Source of the DNA: JAUSIF01 sp963711595
GTDB taxonomy: Bacteria; Pseudomonadota; Alphaproteobacteria; Rhizobiales; Xanthobacteraceae
DNA: 64,000 bases
Direction of reading: 5' to 3'
NCBI GenBank assembly: GCA_963711595.1
Contig: CAVQER010000005.1
Span: 186,001 to 250,000, forward strand
The position numbers and the translations under genes were made by a program. Positions 1 through 9,599 of this stretch are shown here, piece after piece. Each line of letters begins with the position of its first letter. The stretch's first letter is position 1. The notes beneath the pieces are model-generated. The model was given only the letters and a program-made list of their open reading frames with translations. It was not told the origin of the DNA and ran no database searches.

Positions 1-1424
1 AGGACAGGGGCAGGCCAGACGCCAAACAGGATCGTGAGAATTACAAGCGGTGCGAACGCCACGACTTCGCGCCAGTTCATGTCGGTGATTGCCGCAAGCT
101 CCCGCTTCTCCAGCGGACCGAACACGACGCGCCGGTAGAGGTAGAGCGCATAAGCCGCCGAAAGGATCACGCCGATCGTTGCGAGGAATGCGACCCAAGT
201 ATTCACCTTGAATGCGGCGATGAGCGTCAGAAACTCGCCGACGAACCCGGATGTCCCCGGAAGACCCACGTTTGCGAGCGTGAAGACCATGAACACAGCG
301 GCGTAGATCGGCATCCGGTTCACAAGGCCGCCATAGGCTGCAATATCGCGCGTGTGCATCCGGTCGTAGATCACGCCGACGCAGAGGAAGAGCGCGCCCG
401 ACACCAGTCCATGCGATACCATTTGGAACACGGCGCCTTGCACACCTTCCTGCGTGAAGGTGAACATCCCCATCGTGACGAAACCCATGTGCGCGACGGA
501 GGAATAGGCGATCAGCTTCTTCATATCCTCCTGGGCGAGCGCCACCAACGACGTGTAAATGATAGCGACGACCGACAGCACGAACATCATCGGCGCGAAG
601 TAAAGCGACGCGTCGGGAAACATCGGCAGCGAGAACCGCAGGAAGCCGTACCCGCCGAGCTTTAGAAGAATGGCGGCAAGGATCACCGACCCGGCCGTTG
701 GCGCCTCGACATGGGCGTCGGGCAGCCACGTGTGCACCGGCCACATCGGCAGCTTCACCGAGAACGAAGCGAGGAACGCGAGGAACAGCCAGGTCTGCAT
801 GCCGGCTGGGAAGCTGTGCTTCAGCAATGTCGAAATGTCCGTACTGCCCGCATGCCAGTACATCGCCATCATGGCGAGCAACATCAGTACCGAACCGGCG
901 AGCGTGTAGAGGAAAAACTTGAACGTCGCGTAGACGCGCCGCGCGCCGCCCCATACGCCGATGATCAGGAACATCGGGATAAGGCCGCCCTCGAAAAACA
1001 CGTAGAACAGCACGAGATCGAGCGCGCAGAACGTGCCGACCATGAGCGTCTCGAGCACCAGAAACGCGATCATGTATTCTTTCACGCGTTTCTGGATCGG
1101 ATCGAAGCTCGCCAAAATCGCGATCGGCATGAGGAACGTCGTGAGCAGCACGAACGGCAGCGAGATGCCGTCGACACCCACCTGGTAGCGGAACGCGCCT
1201 CCAAGCCAGGGGCGGTTCTCCACGAACTGGAAGTCCGCCACCGACCGGTCGAATCCGGCCGCGAGCAGCAGCGACACGAGGAAAGTCGCGAGCGTGGTCC
1301 ACAGCGCCACGTAGCGCGCATTCCGGTTGGTCGCTTCGTCGTCGCCGGATAGCGCGAAGATGAACAGTGCGCCGACGAGCGGCAGGAAGATCGTGACGGA
1401 GAGGATCGGCCAGTCGGGCGTCAT
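1..1424 (-). CDS. nuoM: NADH-quinone oxidoreductase subunit M (C-terminus beyond window)
   Basis: Antiporter-like proton-pumping subunit of respiratory complex I in the cytoplasmic membrane. The frame stays open from the ATG at 1424 to the left edge (474 codons). It begins MTPDWPILSVTIFLPLVGAL and contains the family signatures FFEGGLIPMFLIIG, LPDAHVEAPTAGSVILA and KKLIAYSSVAHMGF, with the usual run of hydrophobic helices. The last readable residues (MNWREVVAFAPLVILTILFG) match the end of NuoM, so only a few tens of residues are missing. The start overlaps the nuoL stop by four bases (ATGA), as expected for translational coupling. nuoN should follow off the left edge. This is my own reading of the open frame. 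Confidence 0.93.
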   Translation of the reverse strand, partial: MTPDWPILSVTIFLPLVGALFIFALSGDDEATNRNARYVALWTTLATFLVSLLLAAGFDRSVADFQFVENRPWLGGAFRYQVGVDGISLPFVLLTTFLMPIAILASFDPIQKRVKEYMIAFLVLETLMVGTFCALDLVLFYVFFEGGLIPMFLIIGVWGGARRVYATFKFFLYTLAGSVLMLLAMMAMYWHAGSTDISTLLKHSFPAGMQTWLFLAFLASFSVKLPMWPVHTWLPDAHVEAPTAGSVILAAILLKLGGYGFLRFSLPMFPDASLYFAPMMFVLSVVAIIYTSLVALAQEDMKKLIAYSSVAHMGFVTMGMFTFTQEGVQGAVFQMVSHGLVSGALFLCVGVIYDRMHTRDIAAYGGLVNRMPIYAAVFMVFTLANVGLPGTSGFVGEFLTLIAAFKVNTWVAFLATIGVILSAAYALYLYRRVVFGPLEKRELAAITDMNWREVVAFAPLVILTILFGVWPAPV

Positions 1425-3358
1425 CCCGCGCCTCCCCGCACCATGAACCACGTGATGAGCGCAGCGACCCCGATCAGCATCACGAAGGCATAGTGATAGA
1501 GGTAGCCGGTCTGCAGCCGCACGACGTTGCGCGTCACATCGATCACCCGTGCGGAAACGCCGTCAGGCCCGAATCCGTCGATGAACCAGCCGTCGCCGCG
1601 CTTCCACAGGAAGCGGCCGACGCGCAGCGCCGGGCGTACAAACAGAAAGTCGTAGAGCTCGTCGAAGTACCACTTATTCAAGAGGAAGCGGTAGAGCGGG
1701 TCGTGCCGCCGCGCGAGGCGAGCCGGAGCTTCCGGGTCGTAAACGTAGAACCAGTACGCGACGAGGAATCCGCCGATCATCATCACGGTTGGCGCCGCCA
1801 CGACCCATAGCGGCGCATGGTGCATTTCTTCGAGGATCTCGTGACCGTTTGCGGAGAACAGCGAGTCCCGGAAGAAATTGAGAATTCCCGCCTCCGAAGT
1901 AAATATCCCCTTGAAGGCGAATCCGAGTATGAGCGAGCCCGCCGCGAGGAACGCGAGCGGCACGGTCATCGACATGGGCAACTCGTGCACGTGCTCGAGC
2001 GTGTGCCGATCGGCGCGTGTCGTGCCGTGGAACGTAAGAAAGATCAGCCGCCAGGAGTAGAACGAGGTCAGCGCCGCCGCGATCACCGTGAGCCAGAACG
2101 CGTATTGCCCCATCCGGGCGTGGCTCGCAAAAGCCGCCTCAATGACCGCGTCCTTCGAGAAAAAGCCCGCGGTTAGCGGAAAGCCCGTGAGCGCGAGCGT
2201 TCCGATCACCATCATCGCGTAAGTGAACGGGATGAGCCGCGCGAGCCCGCCCATGCGGCGGATATCCTGCTCGTGGTGCATCGCTTGGATGACCGAGCCC
2301 GACCCGAGGAAGAGGAGCGCCTTGAACGCCGCATGCGTGAACAGATGGAACATGCCGACCGAGTACGCACCGACGCCCATCGCGACGAACATGTAGCCGA
2401 GCTGCGAGCAGGTCGAGTACGCTACGATACGCTTGATGTCGTTCTGCACGAGACCGACCGTCGCCGCAAAGAACGCGGTTGTCGCGCCGATGAACACAAC
2501 GAACTCGAGCGCGACGGGTGCGAGCTCGAATAGCGGCGACAAACGCGCCACCATGAACACGCCCGCCGTCACCATGGTCGCGGCATGAATTAGTGCTGAG
2601 ACCGGAGTCGGGCCTTCCATCGCGTCCGGCAGCCACGTATGCAGCAGGAACTGCGCCGACTTGCCCATCGCGCCCAAGAAGAGCAGCAGACAGATCACCG
2701 TGAGCGCGTCGAAATTCCAGCTGAGGAAATGAATGTTCTTTCCGACCAGCGCCTTTGCCTCGGCAAAAATGGTGTCATATCCGACCGATCCGACCATCAG
2801 GAAGAGGGCGAAGATACCGAGAGCAAAGCCGAAATCCCCGATGCGGTTGACGATGAAGGCCTTGATCGCGGCGGCGTTGGCCTCGGGCTTCAGGTACCAG
2901 AACCCGATCAGCAGATAACTCGCGAGACCGACCCCTTCCCAACCGAAGAAAAGCTGCACGAGATTGTCGGCCGTCACCAGCATCAGCATCGCGAAGGTGA
3001 ACAGCGACAGATACGAGAAGAACCGCGGCTGGTGCGGATCCTCGTCCATGTACCCGATGGAGTAGACATGAACGAGCGCGGAGACGTTCGTAACGACCAC
3101 CAGCATGACGGCAACGAGCGAATCGATGCGGAGCGCCCAATCCACCTGGAGTCCGCCGGCCGAGATCCACGTGAACAGGCGCACGCGCGCCTCGTGGCCG
3201 TATACGCCGACATCGACGAACGCGACCCAAGAAAGCAGCGCCGTTACGATCAGTAGTCCGCTGGTAACGACTTGCGCACCGCGCACGCCGACGTAGCGTC
3301 CGAACAAGCCGGCGACGATGCAGCCGAGCAGCGGCAGGAAGACGATCGCCTGATACAT
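1421..3358 (-). CDS. nuoL: NADH-quinone oxidoreductase subunit L
   Basis: Largest antiporter-like membrane subunit of complex I, 645 aa, the usual length. It carries the conserved motifs FFGWEGVGLASYLLIGFW (about residue 140) and LPDAMEGPTPVSALIHAATMV (about 240), with the lysine/glutamate proton-path residues embedded in them. About 16 hydrophobic helices are visible, followed by the long amphipathic C-terminal arm that runs along the membrane domain. It lies one base after nuoK and overlaps nuoM by four bases, so it is part of the single minus-strand nuo transcript. No frame damage was seen. Confidence 0.97.
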   Translation of the reverse strand: MYQAIVFLPLLGCIVAGLFGRYVGVRGAQVVTSGLLIVTALLSWVAFVDVGVYGHEARVRLFTWISAGGLQVDWALRIDSLVAVMLVVVTNVSALVHVYSIGYMDEDPHQPRFFSYLSLFTFAMLMLVTADNLVQLFFGWEGVGLASYLLIGFWYLKPEANAAAIKAFIVNRIGDFGFALGIFALFLMVGSVGYDTIFAEAKALVGKNIHFLSWNFDALTVICLLLFLGAMGKSAQFLLHTWLPDAMEGPTPVSALIHAATMVTAGVFMVARLSPLFELAPVALEFVVFIGATTAFFAATVGLVQNDIKRIVAYSTCSQLGYMFVAMGVGAYSVGMFHLFTHAAFKALLFLGSGSVIQAMHHEQDIRRMGGLARLIPFTYAMMVIGTLALTGFPLTAGFFSKDAVIEAAFASHARMGQYAFWLTVIAAALTSFYSWRLIFLTFHGTTRADRHTLEHVHELPMSMTVPLAFLAAGSLILGFAFKGIFTSEAGILNFFRDSLFSANGHEILEEMHHAPLWVVAAPTVMMIGGFLVAYWFYVYDPEAPARLARRHDPLYRFLLNKWYFDELYDFLFVRPALRVGRFLWKRGDGWFIDGFGPDGVSARVIDVTRNVVRLQTGYLYHYAFVMLIGVAALITWFMVRGGAG

Positions 3359-3359
3359 T

Positions 3360-3668
3360 TCAGCCCTTCATCAGGTTGACGTCTTCAACCGCGATCGATC
3401 CGCGATTGCGATAGTACGCAACGAGAATTGCGAGGCCGATTGCGGCCTCGGCCGCGGCAACCGTCAGTACGAGCAAGGCGTAGATCTGGCCGACGATGTC
3501 ACCCAGAAAAGCCGAGAACGCGACGAGGTTGATGTTCACCGCGAGCAGAATCAGCTCGATGGACATGAGGATGACGATCACGTTCTTCCGGTTAAGAAAG
3601 ATTCCGAGAATACCAAGCGTGAACAGGATCGCGGCGACGGTCAGGTAGTGCGAGAGGCCGATGGTCAT
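3360..3668 (-). CDS. nuoK: NADH-quinone oxidoreductase subunit K
   Basis: Small MrpC-like membrane subunit of complex I, 102 aa and three transmembrane helices, as normal for NuoK. It begins MTIGLSHYLTVAAILFTLGI. The conserved glutamates of the proton channel are present in SIELILLAVNINLVAF and in AAAEAAIGLAILVAYYR. Its start overlaps the end of nuoJ by four bases, and it is followed after one base by nuoL. The family, length and position inside the operon leave little doubt. Confidence 0.97.
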   Translation of the reverse strand: MTIGLSHYLTVAAILFTLGILGIFLNRKNVIVILMSIELILLAVNINLVAFSAFLGDIVGQIYALLVLTVAAAEAAIGLAILVAYYRNRGSIAVEDVNLMKG

Positions 3669-4282
3669 GCATCGACCCCCTGCCCCGAGCGCACTTTTCG
3701 GACCTCGATGGACGCTGCGCGGGTACGCCCGACCTGCACGCCGATATCCTGACGCCTAACGTTCGGCTTGTGCCGCAACGTCAAGACGATCGCGCCGATC
3801 ATCGCGACGAGCAGCACGATGCCCGCTAGCTGAAAATAGTGAATGTAGGTCGTGTAAAGAACGCGGCCGATCGCTTCGGTGTTGGTGACCGCGGCCGAAG
3901 CCGCCGGCGAGGCGGCCGTTTTCACCAAGCCGGAACTCGTCACCCAGGCGCCGACCACCAGAACGAGTTCAACGAGGAAGATCAGACCGACAAGGGCCCC
4001 GACCGGCAGGTACTGCAGAAATCCTTGCCGCAGCTCCGCGAAGTCGACGTCGAGCATCATCACCACGAACAGGAACAGGACCGCGACCGCGCCCACGTAA
4101 ACGACGACCAGGATCATCGCCAAGAACTCGGCACCGAGCAGGAGAAACAGACCCGCTGCATTCACGAAAGCGAGGATGAGAAACAGCACCGAGTGAACGG
4201 GATTCTTCGCGGCGATCACCATGAACGCCGCCGCGATCATCACCGCGGCGAAAAGATAGAAGAACAGCGCAGCCGCCCCCAT
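3665..4282 (-). CDS. nuoJ: NADH-quinone oxidoreductase subunit J
   Basis: Membrane subunit J of complex I, 205 aa, with five predicted transmembrane helices. The region NPVHSVLFLILAFVNAAGLF followed by LGAEFLAMILVVVYVGAVAVLFLFVVMML is diagnostic for the family and includes the helix with the pi-bulge implicated in coupling. The C-terminus is a hydrophilic tail rich in Arg/Val. It starts three bases downstream of the nuoI stop and overlaps nuoK by four bases. Confidence 0.97.
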   Translation of the reverse strand: MGAAALFFYLFAAVMIAAAFMVIAAKNPVHSVLFLILAFVNAAGLFLLLGAEFLAMILVVVYVGAVAVLFLFVVMMLDVDFAELRQGFLQYLPVGALVGLIFLVELVLVVGAWVTSSGLVKTAASPAASAAVTNTEAIGRVLYTTYIHYFQLAGIVLLVAMIGAIVLTLRHKPNVRRQDIGVQVGRTRAASIEVRKVRSGQGVDA

Positions 4283-4285
4283 GGA

Positions 4286-4774
4286 TCACCGATACGGCGC
4301 GTCGAGCGCGATGTTCTTCGCGATCTCGCGCTCCCAGCGGTCCCCATTCGCGAGCAGCCGCTCCTTGTCGTAGTAGAGTTCTTCGCGTTTCTCGGTGGCA
4401 AACTCGAAATTCGGGCCTTCGACGATGGCATCGACCGGGCACGATTCCTGGCAAAGTCCGCAATAAATGCACTTCACCATGTCGATGTCGTAGCGCGTCG
4501 TCCGTCGCGTGCCGTCATTGCGGCGCGGCCCCGCTTCGATCGTGATCGCCTGCGCCGGACAGATCGCTTCGCAGAGTTTGCATGCGATGCAGCGCTCCTC
4601 GCCGTTGGGATAGCGTCTCAAGGCGTGCTCGCCCCGGAAACGCGGGCTAAGCGGCCCCTTCTCGAACGGGTAATCGAGCGTCGCTTTCGGGCGGAAGAAA
4701 TAACGCATCCCGAGGAAAAGCGCCGAGACGAATTCCTTCAGGAACAGCGAGCGCGCGGCGAGGCCGAGCTTCAT
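4286..4774 (-). CDS. nuoI: NADH-quinone oxidoreductase subunit I (8Fe ferredoxin)
   Basis: Peripheral-arm iron-sulfur subunit that carries clusters N6a and N6b between NuoG and NuoB. It is 162 aa, the usual length. Two ferredoxin motifs of the form CxxCxxCxxxCP are readable: CIACKLCEAICP (about residue 62) and CIYCGLCQESCP (about residue 102). The N-terminal amphipathic stretch that docks on the membrane domain is present. It lies between a small membrane-protein gene (4 bp gap upstream) and nuoJ. Confidence 0.97.
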   Translation of the reverse strand: MKLGLAARSLFLKEFVSALFLGMRYFFRPKATLDYPFEKGPLSPRFRGEHALRRYPNGEERCIACKLCEAICPAQAITIEAGPRRNDGTRRTTRYDIDMVKCIYCGLCQESCPVDAIVEGPNFEFATEKREELYYDKERLLANGDRWEREIAKNIALDAPYR

Positions 4775-4778
4775 GCGG

Positions 4779-5021
4779 CTACCCCCCGAACATCGAGCCG
4801 ACCACGTAACCGATGAAGCCGAGAATGACGATCTCGAGGGTGAAGAAGATTCGCCGCAGCAACACCATCTTGCGCTCGAACGCCGCGCGCTCGTCCACGT
4901 TCACGGACTTGTCCAGCGCGCGAAGACGCGGCTCCAGAATCCCGATGATCACCCGAAAATTCAGGTAGCCGAGCATCGCGCCGATCAGCGCGCCGATCTG
5001 GCCCGACAGTGACAACCCCAT
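4779..5021 (-). CDS. Small two-helix membrane protein inside the nuo operon
   Basis: An 80-residue protein that I do not recognise as a named family. It starts MGLSLSGQIGALIGAMLGYL and has two hydrophobic segments (about residues 5-27 and 56-79). The second is Gly-rich and ends in GSMFGG. A charged stretch with alternating Arg, Glu, Asp and Lys joins them, which suggests a helical hairpin with a cytoplasmic or periplasmic loop. It is packed tightly between nuoH (16 bp gap) and nuoI (4 bp gap), so it is co-transcribed. The codon use and spacing look like a real gene. A role as a complex I accessory or assembly protein is inferred only from position. Confidence 0.75.
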   Translation of the reverse strand: MGLSLSGQIGALIGAMLGYLNFRVIIGILEPRLRALDKSVNVDERAAFERKMVLLRRIFFTLEIVILGFIGYVVGSMFGG

Positions 5022-5036
5022 GGCGCACCCCTTTGG

Positions 5037-6062
5037 TCATTTCGGCGCGAGCCCCGTGAATTGAAGGACGCCCGCAACCACCACGACCATGAGAAGCGTG
5101 ATCGGCAGAAATACCTTCCACCCGAGCCGCATCAACTGGTCGTACCGGTAGCGGGGAACGATCGCCTTCACCATCGCGAACATGAAGAACATGAAGGAGA
5201 GCTTGACCACAAACCACACGATCCCCGGGACCCACGTGAATGGCACGACCGGGAAGGGTGGCAACCATCCGCCGAGAAACATGATGGTGGCGAGCGCGCA
5301 CATGGTCATGATGGCCACATACTCGCCGAGGAAGAACAACAGAAACGGCGTCGACGAGTATTCGACAGCAAAACCGGCGACGAGCTCCAACTCCGCTTCA
5401 ACCAGATCGAACGGCGGCCGGTTCGTCTCCGCCAGCGCCGATACAAAGAAGATCACGAACATCGGCAACAGCGGGAGCCAGTACCACTGGAACAGGCCCC
5501 AAGGGCCGTTCTGCGCCTCGACGATCTTCGAAAGGTTGAGCGAACCCGCGCAGAGCAGAACGGTGATGATGACGAAACCGATCGAGACTTCGTAGCTCAC
5601 CATCTGCGCGGCCGAGCGCAGCGCTGCCAGGAAGGGATATTTCGAGTTGGAGGCCCAGCCGGCCATGATGATGCCGTACACGCCGAGCGAAGAGATCGCG
5701 AAGATGAAGAGCACGCCGACATTGATGTCGGCGATCACCCACCCGGCATCGAGGGGGATCACCGCCCAGGCGGCGAGCGCAAGGATCGCCGACACGAGTG
5801 GTGCCAGCAGAAACACCCCTTTGTTCGCGCCCGATGGGATCACCGGCTCCTTCACCACGAATTTGATCAGGTCCGCGAAGCTCTGCAGCAAGCCGAACGG
5901 GCCGACCACGTTCGGGCCCCGGCGCATTTGCACGGCCGCCCAGATCTTCCGGTCCGCGAGCAGCACGAAAGCGACGAAGATCAGGAGCGCCACGAGCAGC
6001 GTAAGGCTCTGCCCGACAATGATCAGGATCGGAAGGACGTAGTCCCAGAAGAACTGGTTCAT
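5037..6062 (-). CDS. nuoH: NADH-quinone oxidoreductase subunit H
   Basis: Membrane subunit forming much of the quinone-binding chamber of complex I, 341 aa with about eight helices. Signatures include LADRKIWAAVQMRRGPNVVGPFGLLQSFADLIKF in the first third (the E-channel/quinone entrance loop) and ALAETNRPPFDLVEAELELVAGF near the centre, both nearly invariant in NuoH/ND1. It starts with MNQFFWDYVLPILIIVGQSL four bases after the nuoG stop. The frame is intact. Confidence 0.97.
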   Translation of the reverse strand: MNQFFWDYVLPILIIVGQSLTLLVALLIFVAFVLLADRKIWAAVQMRRGPNVVGPFGLLQSFADLIKFVVKEPVIPSGANKGVFLLAPLVSAILALAAWAVIPLDAGWVIADINVGVLFIFAISSLGVYGIIMAGWASNSKYPFLAALRSAAQMVSYEVSIGFVIITVLLCAGSLNLSKIVEAQNGPWGLFQWYWLPLLPMFVIFFVSALAETNRPPFDLVEAELELVAGFAVEYSSTPFLLFFLGEYVAIMTMCALATIMFLGGWLPPFPVVPFTWVPGIVWFVVKLSFMFFMFAMVKAIVPRYRYDQLMRLGWKVFLPITLLMVVVVAGVLQFTGLAPK

Positions 6063-6066
6063 CGTC

Positions 6067-8155
6067 TCACTCCGCTGCCGATCGCAGCTTGCCCGCTGCG
6101 AGCGCCGAGCACTCGGCCATGGTTGCCGATGCGCGCGTCACCGGATTGGTGAGATAGAAATCGGAAACCGGCGAGCGAAACGGCGCCTTGTCGACCCTGC
6201 CGCCAAGCTTGGCAAGCTTGCCGATCTCGGCCGGATTCGCGGGCTCGACGGAGTCGATCAATGCGAGGTGTGGATGCTTCGCGAACATCGCGCGGCGCAG
6301 ATCCGCAAGCGAGTCATAGGGCAGCTTCGCCCCCATCGCGTCGGAGAGGGCCCGCAGGATCGCCCAATCCTCCCGCGCGTCGCCTGGCGGGAAGGCAGCA
6401 CGGTTCGCGAGCTGCGGCCGGCCCTCGGTGTTGACATAGATCGCCGACTTTTCCGTGTAGGCAGCGCCCGGAAGAATGACGTCCGCACGGTGTGCGCCAC
6501 GGTCGCCATGCGTGCCCAGGTAGACGACGAAAGCGCCGTCCGGAATCTCGACCTCATCGGCACCCAGCAGGAACAGGACTTCGATATTGCCGTTGTCGCA
6601 GCCTTCAAGAATTCCAGCCGCGTCAAACCCGCCCTTGCCGGGTACGGCACCGACGTCGAGCGCGCCGACACGCGACGCGGCCGTGTGCAACACGGAGAAT
6701 CCGTTCCAGTCTTCCTTCATCAAGCCGCAGTCGCCGGCGATCGTTGCCGCAAGCGAAAGCACGGCATTTCCGTCCATCCGCTGGAGAGCCCCCTGCCCGA
6801 CGATCAACATCGGCCGTTCCGCCTTCTTCAGCGTACTCGGCGAACGGGTGCTTTCCCGCCGCAAGGTCGGCAAGACTCTCGGGGCCTGCACCGAGGTATT
6901 GATAGGTGTAAGTGAGATCGGCCGGTTCACCCGCGAGCGCGATTTCGAAACTGCCGCGTAGCCAGCGCTTGCGGATGCGTGCGTTCAGCACCGCCGCTTC
7001 CCATCGCGGATTGGCGCCGACGATCAGAAGCGCGTCGGCATTTTCAATTCCGGCTATCGTCGCGTTGAAAAGATAGCTCGCCCGCCCGCGTGCCGGATCG
7101 AGCGCCGAGCCGGCCGGACGGCAGTCCAGATGCGCTGAGCCCAGCCGCCCCATCAAGTCATTGATCGCGAAGGCTTCCTCGACACTCGCAAGATCGCCAA
7201 TGAGAGCGCCGATTTTGTCCGGACCGGCGACCTTCACGCGAGCGGCAACGGCACCAAACGCCTCAGTCCAGCTCGCCGATCGCAGACGGCCGTTCTCACG
7301 AATGTACGGGCGATCGAGCCGTTGCGTGCGCAGACCATCCCATACGAAACGCGACTTGTCCGAGATCCATTCCTCGTTCACGGCCTCGTTCGTGCGCGGC
7401 AAAATGCGTTGAACCTCGCGCCCGCGCGCGTCGACGCGGATGCTGGACCCGACCGCGTCCATGACGTCGATCGACTCGGTCTTGATGAGTTCCCACGGCC
7501 GCGCCTGGAAGGCATAGGGCTTCGAAGTGAGCGCACCAACCGGACAAAGGTCGATCACGTTTCCCTGCAGCTCCGACTTCATCGCATGCTCGAGGTAGGT
7601 CGTGATCTCCATGTCCTCGCCACGCCCGATCGCGCCAAGCTCCGGCACACCAGCGACCTCGGTTGCGAAGCGGACGCAACGCGTGCAGTGGATGCATCGC
7701 GTCATGATGGTCTTGACGAGCGGGCCGAGATACTTGTCCTCGACCGCCCGCTTGTTGTCCGCGTAGCGCGAACGATCGACGCCGTAGGCCATGGCCTGGT
7801 CCTGCAGGTCGCATTCGCCTCCCTGATCGCAGATCGGGCAGTCGAGCGGATGGTTGATCAGCAGGAATTCCATCACGCCTTCGCGCGCCTTCTTCACCAT
7901 CGGCGTCTTGGTGTTGACGACGGGTGGCTCGCCCTTCGGACCGGGACGGCAATCGCGCACGCCCCAGGCGCACGACGCGACCGGCTTTGGCGAGCCGACG
8001 AGCTCGACCAGGCACATGCGGCAATTGCCGGCGATCGACAGCCGCTCATGGAAGCAGAAGCGTGGAATCTCGGCGCCCGCCGCCTCGCACGCCTGCAACA
8101 GCGTGAACTCGGGCGGGACGTCGATTTCCTTGCCGTCGACGATGAGCTTGGTCAT
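6067..8155 (-). CDS. nuoG: NADH-quinone oxidoreductase subunit G, frame broken once
   Basis: Large iron-sulfur subunit of the complex I peripheral arm. The N-terminal frame (ATG at 8155) carries the [2Fe-2S] ligands in CRMCLVELVG and a [4Fe-4S] set in CPICDQGGECD and MTRCIHCTRCVRF, then the molybdopterin-oxidoreductase-like domain. After residue 440 (GKHPFAE) the frame is lost. The family sequence LKKAERPMLIVGQGAL continues in another frame and runs to a TGA at 6067. Four bases (6832-6835) lie where three are needed, so one base is surplus. Removing it gives about 695 aa, the normal length. A sequence error is likelier than a true pseudogene, because neighbouring nuo genes are intact. Confidence 0.93.
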
Positions 8156-8181
8156 CGTTGCGTACTCTCGTCCTTCCTCTT

Positions 8182-8284
8182 CGTCGCCCCGGCCAAGCGG
8201 CCTAAGGCCGCGCGAGCCGGGATCGTTCTCAATCTACCTCACACGATCCCGGGTCTCGCCACTTCGCGGCTCGCCCGGGATGAC
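8182..8284. repeat. Palindromic repeat between nuoG and nuoF
   Basis: The 139-bp gap between nuoF and nuoG is mostly inverted repeat. GCCGGGATCGT near 8216 pairs with ACGATCCCGGG near 8243, and a second hairpin CGCCACTTCGCGGCTCG follows. The outer ends (GTCGCCCC and GGGATGAC) resemble the ends of the 99-bp elements at 10225 and 32464. I read it as a diverged REP-like (extragenic palindromic) element inside the nuo transcript. Confidence 0.6.
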
Positions 8285-8294
8285 GGCTTCGCCG

Positions 8295-9599
8295 TCACTC
8301 CGCCGCCACGCGCACCGGTTCGGCGCGCGGGTTCGCCGCGTATTGATCGATACGCTTCTCGATTTCGGGCCTGAAGTGGCGCAGCAACCCCTGCACCGGC
8401 CACGCAGCGCCGTCGCCGAACGCACAGATCGTGTGACCTTCGATCTGCTTCGAAACGTCGAGCAGCAGGTCGATCTCGCGCTTGTTCGCGCGGCCCTCGG
8501 CCATGCGCGTCAGAACTCGCCACATCCAGCCGACACCTTCACGGCAAGGCGTGCACTGGCCGCAGCTCTCGTGCTTGTAGAAATACGCGATCCGCGCCAT
8601 CGCCTTGATGATGTCCGTTGAGCGGTCCATCACGATTACGGCTGCGGTGCCGAGCGCTGACTTCACGGCGGCCAGGCCGTCAAAGTCCATCTGCAGGTCC
8701 TGACACAGCCCGCCGGGGACGATCGGCATCGACGAACCGCCCGGGATCACCGCCAACAGATTGTCCCAGCCGCCGCGCACGCCGCCCGCATGCTTCTCGA
8801 TCAGCTCGCGCAGCTGGATGCCCATCGCTTCCTCGACGTTGCACGGTCGCTCGACGTGACCGGAAATGCAGAAGAGCTTCGGCCCGGTGTTGTTTGGCCG
8901 ACCGATCGAGGAGAACCACGCCGCACCGCGCCGGCATATGTCCGGCACGTCGGCGATTGTCTCGACGTTATTCACTGTGGTTGGGCAGCCGTAGAGGCCG
9001 ACGTTCGCTGGGAACGGGGGCTTCAGGCGAGGTTGGCCCTTTTTCCCTTCCAGGCTTTCGAGCAGCGCCGTTTCTTCCCCGCAGATGTACGCACCCGCGC
9101 CGTGATGAACGTAGAGCTCGAAATCGTAACCAGACCCGCAGGCATTCTTGCCCAACAGGTTGGCTTCGTAAGCCTGGTCGATCGCGGCCTGCAGGCGCTC
9201 GCGCTCGCGGATAAACTCGCCGCGCACGTAAATGTAGCCAGCGCCGGCACCCATCGCGAAACCGGCGATCAGGCACCCTTCGACGAGGAGATGCGGGTCG
9301 TGCCGCATGACCTCCCGGTCCTTGCAAGTTCCGGGCTCGGACTCGTCCGCATTGACCACTAGATAGCTCGGCCGGCCATCCGACTGTTTCGGCATGAACG
9401 ACCATTTGAGGCCCGCGGGGAATCCCGCGCCGCCACGGCCGCGCAGGCCCGAAGTCTTCACCTCGTTGATGATCCAGTCGCGGCCTTTTTCCAGGATCGC
9501 CTTGGTTCCGTCCCATGCGCCACGCGCGCGCGCCCCCGCGATGCCCCAGTCGTGCTGGCCGTAGAGATTCTGGTAGATGCGATCCTTGTCCGCGAGCAT
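8295..9599 (-). CDS. nuoF: NADH-quinone oxidoreductase subunit F (NADH/FMN-binding)
   Basis: Subunit that binds FMN and NADH and passes electrons to cluster N3. I start it at the ATG at 9599 (MLADKDRIYQNLYG), giving 434 aa, the usual length. A 66-residue upstream extension in the open frame reads through the end of nuoE and is rejected. Visible motifs are the glycine-rich GLRGRGGAGFPAGLKW (NADH/FMN site, about residue 65), GAGAYICGEETALLESLEG, and the N3 ligands ESCGQCTPCREG near residue 355. The start shares one base with the nuoE stop (TGATG). Confidence 0.96.
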   Translation of the reverse strand: MLADKDRIYQNLYGQHDWGIAGARARGAWDGTKAILEKGRDWIINEVKTSGLRGRGGAGFPAGLKWSFMPKQSDGRPSYLVVNADESEPGTCKDREVMRHDPHLLVEGCLIAGFAMGAGAGYIYVRGEFIRERERLQAAIDQAYEANLLGKNACGSGYDFELYVHHGAGAYICGEETALLESLEGKKGQPRLKPPFPANVGLYGCPTTVNNVETIADVPDICRRGAAWFSSIGRPNNTGPKLFCISGHVERPCNVEEAMGIQLRELIEKHAGGVRGGWDNLLAVIPGGSSMPIVPGGLCQDLQMDFDGLAAVKSALGTAAVIVMDRSTDIIKAMARIAYFYKHESCGQCTPCREGVGWMWRVLTRMAEGRANKREIDLLLDVSKQIEGHTICAFGDGAAWPVQGLLRHFRPEIEKRIDQYAANPRAEPVRVAAE

